Part shown: positions 7,270 to 10,509 of the stretch, piece by piece
How positions within the stretch are numbered: the first letter of the stretch is position 1
Layout of the letters: every line of letters starts with the position of its first letter
NCBI GenBank assembly: GCA_014729615.1
Contig: WJJQ01000055.1
Coordinates: forward strand, 1 to 10,509
DNA: 10,509 nucleotides
Direction of reading: 5' to 3'
Source of the DNA: Candidatus Peregrinibacteria bacterium
Lineage (GTDB): Bacteria > Patescibacteriota > Gracilibacteria > UBA1369
Notes under the pieces: model-generated
What the model saw: only the letters and a program-made list of their open reading frames with translations
The model's database searches: none
What the model was told of the DNA's origin: nothing
Position numbers and translations under genes: made by a program

Positions 7270-7458
7270 TTAGGTGCCACCCAAAATTTTTGCCAAATTT
7301 GATCTCAGATTCGAAGTAGCTTTAGCGGCTCTTTTACTGGCCACTTTTAATCCAACCGTATCAACACCTTTCACAGAATTTTTCGTTCTTATTGTTGAAA
7401 TTGGAGGAGTTGTATCCGCACGACCTTCATCATATGTTTTTTGTCTTTCCGCTGACAT
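7270..7458 (-). CDS. Small basic hypothetical protein (62 residues)
   Basis: I do not recognise this protein. The ATG at 7458 is the only sensible start. The protein has 12 Lys/Arg against 5 Asp/Glu. The N-terminal half contains a Thr-Pro-Pro segment and looks flexible. Residues about 34-58 form a basic, alanine-rich stretch (VASKRAAKATSN) that would make an amphipathic helix. It has no cysteine, membrane segment or signal peptide. The gene is a self-contained unit, with a near-consensus promoter at 7535-7507 and an intrinsic terminator at 7245-7222. This supports it being a real, possibly well-expressed gene despite its size. The leader is about 42 nt, longer than those of its neighbours. 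The charge pattern would suit binding to nucleic acid or another polyanion, but that is inference. The antisense ORF covering the same region has no promoter and looks like a shadow. Confidence 0.72.
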   Translation of the reverse strand: MSAERQKTYDEGRADTTPPISTIRTKNSVKGVDTVGLKVASKRAAKATSNLRSNLAKILGGT

Positions 7459-7506
7459 TATGTTTTTGTTTTAAAAATGACATATTTTATTTTCCAACCA
7501 TCTATT

Positions 7507-7535
7507 ATAATATCATTATTTAACAATAATGTCAA
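7507..7535 (-). promoter_or_regulatory. Strong sigma-70-type promoter for the 62-residue protein gene
   Basis: On the minus strand, a perfect -35 box TTGACA (7535-7530) is followed by a 17-bp spacer and TATTAT (7512-7507), a 5-of-6 -10 match. A TATAAT also occurs at 7509-7504, at a less favourable 20-bp spacing. Transcription should start near 7500, giving a leader of about 42 nt to the ATG at 7458. Confidence 0.75.
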
Positions 7536-7555
7536 TGATCGATGACGGCCTATTA

Positions 7556-7575
7556 AAATGGTTTTATTACCATTT
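7556..7575. repeat. Short inverted repeat across the stop codon of the downstream response regulator gene
   Basis: AAATGGT (7556-7562) and ACCATTT (7569-7575) are exact reverse complements around a 6-base loop that includes part of the TAA stop at 7569-7567. The stem has only two GC pairs, and the minus strand lacks a long T tract after it (three T residues, then AATAGG). It may act as a weak terminator or RNA 3'-end structure, or may be chance in AT-rich DNA. Confidence 0.35.
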
Positions 7576-8148
7576 ATATGAAACATGACGTATTATGGCA
7601 CTATGAATGCTATCACTTATTCCGGATACAGAAATTGGCTTCATAAGTACCTCTCCTCCGGTTTGTTCAATATAATTTACCATGTCATCATCCAGACAAT
7701 TACCTGAAAACAATATAAAAATCGGCCTCTCCTGAAAATCTAACGATAATAACTCTGTAAACAATTCATAACCTGTCATATTCTCCATATTCATATCAGA
7801 AACAACCACATGCGCTCTTTTGCCTTGAGAATATTGGTTTAAAATCTCTTCCGCTGACTTAAAAGTGGTAAATGATTTAAATTTTTTTTCAAAAAAACGA
7901 TTATACATTTTTACCAAAACTCTATCATCATCAGCAAAAAAAACTGTTGCTTCGTTTGGAGCATTAATAATTTCAGGTACTATTATTTCACTTTTTCCCG
8001 ATCGTACAATCTCACGAACCATCGAATTTGCCGTGTCATACTTGACCGTCTCACGATTCTGATTCGAAGGCACAACCATAGATTGTAACGCATCAGGGCT
8101 TTCAGTAATTATTGTATCAGATGTTTCTTTTCGTTTGCTTGAAGCCAT
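7567..8148 (-). CDS. Single-domain response regulator (CheY-like receiver) with N-terminal extension
   Basis: The ATG at 8148 is preferred. The longer ORF starts at a TTG (8196-8194) that is itself the first half of a -35 box TTGACA, so it would not be transcribed. The resulting 193-residue protein has a Ser/Thr/Glu-rich, probably disordered segment (1-65) and a receiver domain (about 68-190). Receiver residues are all present: acidic pocket Asp73-Asp74-Asp75, phosphoacceptor Asp118 in VVVSDMNM, Ser148 in ILFSGN, and Lys170-Pro171 in LMKP. No DNA-binding, enzymatic or other output domain follows, so it probably signals by protein-protein contact after phosphotransfer. It lies downstream of a second receiver-only protein in the same orientation, each with its own promoter. 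No histidine kinase is present in the window. The receiver call is firm, while the pathway is unknown. Confidence 0.9.
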   Translation of the reverse strand: MASSKRKETSDTIITESPDALQSMVVPSNQNRETVKYDTANSMVREIVRSGKSEIIVPEIINAPNEATVFFADDDRVLVKMYNRFFEKKFKSFTTFKSAEEILNQYSQGKRAHVVVSDMNMENMTGYELFTELLSLDFQERPIFILFSGNCLDDDMVNYIEQTGGEVLMKPISVSGISDSIHSAIIRHVSYKW

Positions 8149-8167
8149 TTCATAAAAAAAGGTTACT

Positions 8168-8196
8168 AATATAAAACCTTTTCCTATATATGTCAA
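8168..8196 (-). promoter_or_regulatory. Strong sigma-70-type promoter for the response regulator at 7567-8148
   Basis: On the minus strand, a perfect -35 box TTGACA (8196-8191), a 17-bp spacer and a -10 box TATATT (8173-8168) are seen. Transcription should start near 8161, about 13 nt before the ATG at 8148. This separates expression of this regulator from the upstream one, whose TGA stop is at 8215-8213. Confidence 0.75.
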
Positions 8197-8206
8197 AAAT
8201 ACATAT
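8188..8206. repeat. Inverted repeat over the -35 box (possible operator)
   Basis: ATATGT (8188-8193) and ACATAT (8201-8206) are exact reverse complements with a 7-bp centre. The centre and left arm overlap the -35 box at 8196-8191. The position would suit a repressor site, but six-base AT-rich arms occur by chance and no matching copy was seen at the other promoters. Confidence 0.3.
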
Positions 8207-8212
8207 GAAATA

Positions 8213-8839
8213 TCACCCTCTTGTCACTAATTCCTCACAAATGGCTCCAATAAAGTTTCCTTTACCTTTTTGTATAAAACGATTAACAATACCCGTTTTC
8301 ATCAAACTCAACAATTCACCATATTTTTCTTCATCATTACCAAAATCAAAACCGCTATGAATTACAACCACGCCATCCGGATTAACATTTTTCACTTCCT
8401 TTGCAATCTGCACTCCATTGACTCCGGGAATTTCAAAATCCAATAAATAAACATCATACATGTCCCCTCCTCTAACCTTATCAATAGCCTCCATGCCATT
8501 CATTGCTAAAACGGGTATCTTGGAATTATTTGCAAGAAACTTTCTGGAAGCTGTTCTTAACATCATAATATCATCATCTGCTATAAAAATTTTTCTATCC
8601 GCAAGAATTCTTTTACTGTCAAGTTCCTCATATGACAAAACCTCATTTTCCCCCATTAAATATAAACCCGAATTTACTTCTTTTTGAATATCTGAAACAT
8701 GACTCTCCGCTTCCGGCCTTTCCTTATCATCAGTAAAGAAAAAACCACTTTCAACTTTATTTTCACCTAAATCATGAAGGTCATCATTTGTTTGACGCCC
8801 CGCATCATCAGGAACGGATGGATTACTTTTTCGTGTCAT
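8213..8839 (-). CDS. Single-domain response regulator (CheY-like receiver) with acidic N-terminal extension
   Basis: Two ATG starts are possible, at 8890 (225 residues) and 8839 (208 residues). The inner one is preferred because a TGGACA-N16-TATACT promoter at 8889-8862 would begin transcription between them. Numbered from 8839, residues 1-80 are acidic and probably disordered. They contain two similar short stretches, VESGFFF (29-35) and VNSGLYL (55-61), each next to an LGEN/MGEN element. The receiver (83-205) has Asp88-Asp89-Asp90, phosphoacceptor Asp134 in YLLDFEIPG, Ser162 in VIHSGFD, and Lys191 in FIQKGKG. Lys191 is followed by Gly rather than the usual Pro. No output domain is present. 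The architecture matches the regulator downstream, but the two receivers are clearly diverged, so they are either old duplicates or independent relatives. The gene ends in TGA, which indicates that UGA is a stop in this organism. Confidence 0.88.
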   Translation of the reverse strand: MTRKSNPSVPDDAGRQTNDDLHDLGENKVESGFFFTDDKERPEAESHVSDIQKEVNSGLYLMGENEVLSYEELDSKRILADRKIFIADDDIMMLRTASRKFLANNSKIPVLAMNGMEAIDKVRGGDMYDVYLLDFEIPGVNGVQIAKEVKNVNPDGVVVIHSGFDFGNDEEKYGELLSLMKTGIVNRFIQKGKGNFIGAICEELVTRG

Positions 8840-8861
8840 ATAATCTTTATCAATCAGACAA

Positions 8862-8889
8862 AGTATAAAGTCATTTTTTAAATTGTCCA
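8862..8889 (-). promoter_or_regulatory. Candidate promoter for the response regulator at 8213-8839
   Basis: On the minus strand, TGGACA (8889-8884, 5 of 6), a 16-bp spacer and TATACT (8867-8862, 5 of 6) would start transcription near 8855, about 16 nt before the ATG at 8839. I saw no comparable -35/-10 pair upstream of the alternative ATG at 8890. Its -35 box is 5 bp from the divergent -35 box at 8895. Confidence 0.5.
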
Positions 8890-8894
8890 TATTT

Positions 8895-8923
8895 TTGACT
8901 TTATTTATTTATTCTTATAAAAT
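8895..8923 (+). promoter_or_regulatory. Sigma-70-type promoter for the hexokinase gene
   Basis: TTGACT (8895-8900), a 17-bp spacer and TAAAAT (8918-8923) give a start near 8930, about 17 nt before the ATG at 8947. The leader contains AAGGA only 3 nt before the ATG, which is too close for an ordinary Shine-Dalgarno interaction. Confidence 0.7.
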
Positions 8924-8946
8924 GCCAGCATCGTCACGAAGGATAA

Positions 8947-10257
8947 ATGCCTGCAACAAGCAAAATATCGAAAATCAAAAAATTCCTCAAAGATAATGGA
9001 TTCTATAAATACAGAACCCAAATCAAAAAAATTTCTGAAAACTACAGACTCGAATTTTTAAGAGAAGCCGATCCTAAAAACAAAAGAAACATTATCATTG
9101 AAAAAAGCTGGCACGACATTGTTTCCTTTGGAAGAAAACGAAAACTACTTGTTCTGGAACTTGGAGGATCATATTTTAAATTGTTCGATGTAACAGTAAC
9201 GCATAAAGACCATTTACTGGTAAACAAATTTCAGTCTATACGCTTTTATGAAGACAAACTTTACACGCCCCAAATTCTTTTCGAAGACATGAAAGTACAG
9301 CTGGATGCGTTCGTTAAAAAAAAAGATCGCAAAAATATTGATGACTGCGTTTTTATTTTTACATTTCCAATTGAACAATATGCCAGAAAAGATGGCGTTA
9401 TCGACGCCGTGACTATCAATATTAACAAAGCGGTTAGAAGCAAAAATATTATAGGAATCAAAATCGGTGAATCTCTGCAGAAATATTTACGTCGCCGCGG
9501 ATATCCGAAAATTAAAATTGGAGTAACTAACGATTCAATGGTCAACGTTTTGTCGGCGAAAGGTATTGAAATTGGCCAAAAACTACATTTTGACGCGGCA
9601 TTAAACATTATTGTGGGAACAGGTTCAAACATCGCAGTCGGATACAACATTCCCGAAGGCAAAAAAAGCCATTTATACATGGTGAACACTGAATTTGGAG
9701 GTTTTCATACAACTCCCACTTCAACATTTGATCAGATTTTTCATAAAAACATAGCATCCGGAAGCGAATACCTTAATGAAAAAATGATTTCGGGAATCTG
9801 GCAACCTTTTGTTTTTAAAATAATCCTCGAGGAATGCGTTAAAAATAAAATATTACAACCTACATGTTTGGATATTTTCAAGCGGATTCCACTTGATGGT
9901 GGCGAAATAGAAACAGCTCTTAACTCCAGAAAAAACCATCAATACAGTGAAATTCATTCATTTATCTGGAATGAATTGATTCAGCGAGGAGCCACATTAT
10001 GCGGGATAGGCATTGCTTCTGTCATGGCTGAAATAGGAAGACAAAATAAAGGCAAAAGCTTAAAATTTGCACTTATCGAAGTTGGCAGTGTCCTAAAAAA
10101 AGCAAAAAACTTTAAAGAAATCATGACAAAAACAATCGACAAAGAATTGATTCGTTTAAAAGCGGCAAAAAACGTTAAATACGTAAGCACAAGACCGAGA
10201 AACGCTACACCACTTGGTGCTACAGTCTTCAGTACAATCACTTGCAAAAAAAAATAG
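8947..10257 (+). CDS. Eukaryotic-type hexokinase-family sugar kinase
   Basis: Hexokinases phosphorylate a hexose at C6 using ATP, the first step of sugar catabolism. The 436 residues match one hexokinase unit rather than a ROK glucokinase. Landmarks are ELGGSYFKL (71-79, phosphate 1 loop), FTFP (138-141), TNDS with Asn195 and the catalytic base Asp196, GTGSN (224-228), TEFGG with Glu249 (248-252), NEKMISG with Glu278 (277-283), EVGSV (378-382), and the C-terminal TPLGATV (421-427). The first 65 residues are basic and helical, as in the family's N-terminal lead-in. One odd point is the TKGF sugar-binding motif. It is expected 17 residues after the FSFP serine, and here it reads Thr156-Ile157, so the Thr is kept but the Lys is lost. 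Substrate preference may differ, and a regulatory or weakened kinase cannot be excluded, though the catalytic Asp remains. The start has its own promoter at 8895-8923, and the gene ends in TAG after an A9 run encoding three lysines. Confidence 0.88.
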   Translation: MPATSKISKIKKFLKDNGFYKYRTQIKKISENYRLEFLREADPKNKRNIIIEKSWHDIVSFGRKRKLLVLELGGSYFKLFDVTVTHKDHLLVNKFQSIRFYEDKLYTPQILFEDMKVQLDAFVKKKDRKNIDDCVFIFTFPIEQYARKDGVIDAVTININKAVRSKNIIGIKIGESLQKYLRRRGYPKIKIGVTNDSMVNVLSAKGIEIGQKLHFDAALNIIVGTGSNIAVGYNIPEGKKSHLYMVNTEFGGFHTTPTSTFDQIFHKNIASGSEYLNEKMISGIWQPFVFKIILEECVKNKILQPTCLDIFKRIPLDGGEIETALNSRKNHQYSEIHSFIWNELIQRGATLCGIGIASVMAEIGRQNKGKSLKFALIEVGSVLKKAKNFKEIMTKTIDKELIRLKAAKNVKYVSTRPRNATPLGATVFSTITCKKK

Positions 10258-10270
10258 TCTACTGTAAATT
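10242..10270 (+). promoter_or_regulatory. Weak candidate promoter for rpmG
   Basis: TTGCAA (10242-10247), a 17-bp spacer and TAAATT (10265-10270, preceded by TG) would start transcription near 10277, about 26 nt before the rpmG ATG. Each box matches consensus at only 4 of 6 positions, and the -35 lies inside the end of the hexokinase gene. Read-through from the hexokinase promoter is an alternative. Confidence 0.35.
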
Positions 10271-10302
10271 TAGCAGGCCTTAAATAAATAACACAGCATA
10301 AA

Positions 10303-10488
10303 ATGGGACAGAAAGCCAAACACAACAAGACCGTTACATTGCAACACAAAGATGAAAACGGCAAAGTAACATATCAATACCAGTTTTTAAAAAACACAAA
10401 GTCTCTTCCGGAAAAACTTCAACTTAAAAAGTACAACCCTGTTACAAGAAAGCATGAACTTTTTGTTGAAACAAAAAGCAAGAACTAA
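10303..10488 (+). CDS. rpmG: 50S ribosomal protein L33
   Basis: L33 is a small protein of the large ribosomal subunit near the E site. The 61 residues carry the family's core: a short beta region around TYQYQFLKNTKS, then LPEKLQLKKYNP and VTRKHELFVETK, matching the conserved PEKLELKKYDP-V-RKH-x-x-x-x-E-x-K pattern. The protein contains no cysteine, so it is the zinc-independent (C-minus) form. The length is slightly above the usual 50-56 residues because of about six extra N-terminal residues. The ATG at 10303 follows an A-rich sequence without a Shine-Dalgarno site. It lies 45 bp after the hexokinase gene on the same strand. In many bacteria rpmG precedes secE and nusG, but the window ends 21 bases after its stop, so this cannot be seen. 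Confidence 0.92.
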   Translation: MGQKAKHNKTVTLQHKDENGKVTYQYQFLKNTKSLPEKLQLKKYNPVTRKHELFVETKSKN

Positions 10489-10509
10489 TTCCGCAACACT
10501 ATAAAAAAA

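Noticed and set aside
7274..7474. Plus-strand ORF with a hydrophobic, membrane-like translation opposite the 62-residue basic gene
   Set aside because: It has no promoter or ribosome binding site on its strand, while the minus-strand gene has both promoter and terminator. The hydrophobicity is what the complement of Lys/Arg/Ala codons would give.
8213..8215. Possible use of UGA as a sense codon, as in some Patescibacteria
   Set aside because: The regulator with a complete receiver ends at TGA here, just before a near-consensus promoter for the next gene, so UGA acts as a stop.
1..10509. CRISPR arrays, tRNA or rRNA genes, transposases, riboswitches and attachment sites
   Set aside because: No regularly spaced repeats, cloverleaf-like sequences, transposase motifs, or recognisable riboswitch cores were seen on either strand. 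All gaps are short and mostly taken up by promoters.

Overview
The window is AT-rich (roughly 35-40% GC by eye), densely coding, and has short intergenic gaps. It looks bacterial and chromosomal. All three stop codons are used in apparently complete genes: TAA mostly, TAG for the gene ending at 2441 and for the hexokinase, and TGA for the regulator ending at 8213. This argues for the standard bacterial code and against lineages that read UGA as glycine. A eukaryotic-type hexokinase, several unrecognised soluble proteins and mostly Shine-Dalgarno-free starts would suit a Patescibacteria/CPR-like lineage, Peregrinibacteria for example. That placement is tentative, because no phylogenetic marker longer than ribosomal protein L33 is present.

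Layout. (1) Bases 2-1807, plus strand: a large unrecognised protein, cut at its 5' end by the window edge. (2) 1804-3511, minus strand: a two-gene operon of an unknown helical protein followed by a SRAP/YedK-type abasic-site DNA-protein crosslinking protein. (3) 3533-3597: two back-to-back promoters with identical hexamers. (4) 3624-6775, plus strand: a three-gene operon of a small unknown protein, a CrtI-type phytoene desaturase-like flavoprotein and an ABC1/UbiB-type atypical kinase whose ATG abuts the desaturase stop. (5) 6776-7189, minus: a YjbQ (UPF0047) protein, tail-to-tail with the kinase. (6) 7270-7458, minus: a 62-residue basic protein with its own strong promoter and own intrinsic terminator. 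(7) 7567-8839, minus: two single-domain response regulators, each with a long disordered N-terminal extension, no output domain, and apparently its own promoter. (8) 8947-10257, plus: a hexokinase-fold sugar kinase with an altered glucose-binding residue. (9) 10303-10488, plus: ribosomal protein L33 (rpmG).

How the genes may work together. The desaturase-kinase pair is the clearest functional unit. It points to isoprenoid lipid (carotenoid or quinone-like) metabolism, although no prenyl synthase or phytoene synthase is visible. The two receiver proteins are probably phosphorylation-controlled partners for other proteins rather than transcription factors, and no histidine kinase lies nearby. 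The SRAP protein serves DNA repair.

Eight sigma-70-type promoters can be read directly. Most have a 17-bp spacer and would give leaders of only about 13-26 nt, with no clear Shine-Dalgarno sequence. They place three gene starts downstream of the longest possible ORF start. No tRNA, rRNA, CRISPR array, transposase or insertion sequence was seen, and no gap longer than 300 bases lacks a gene.
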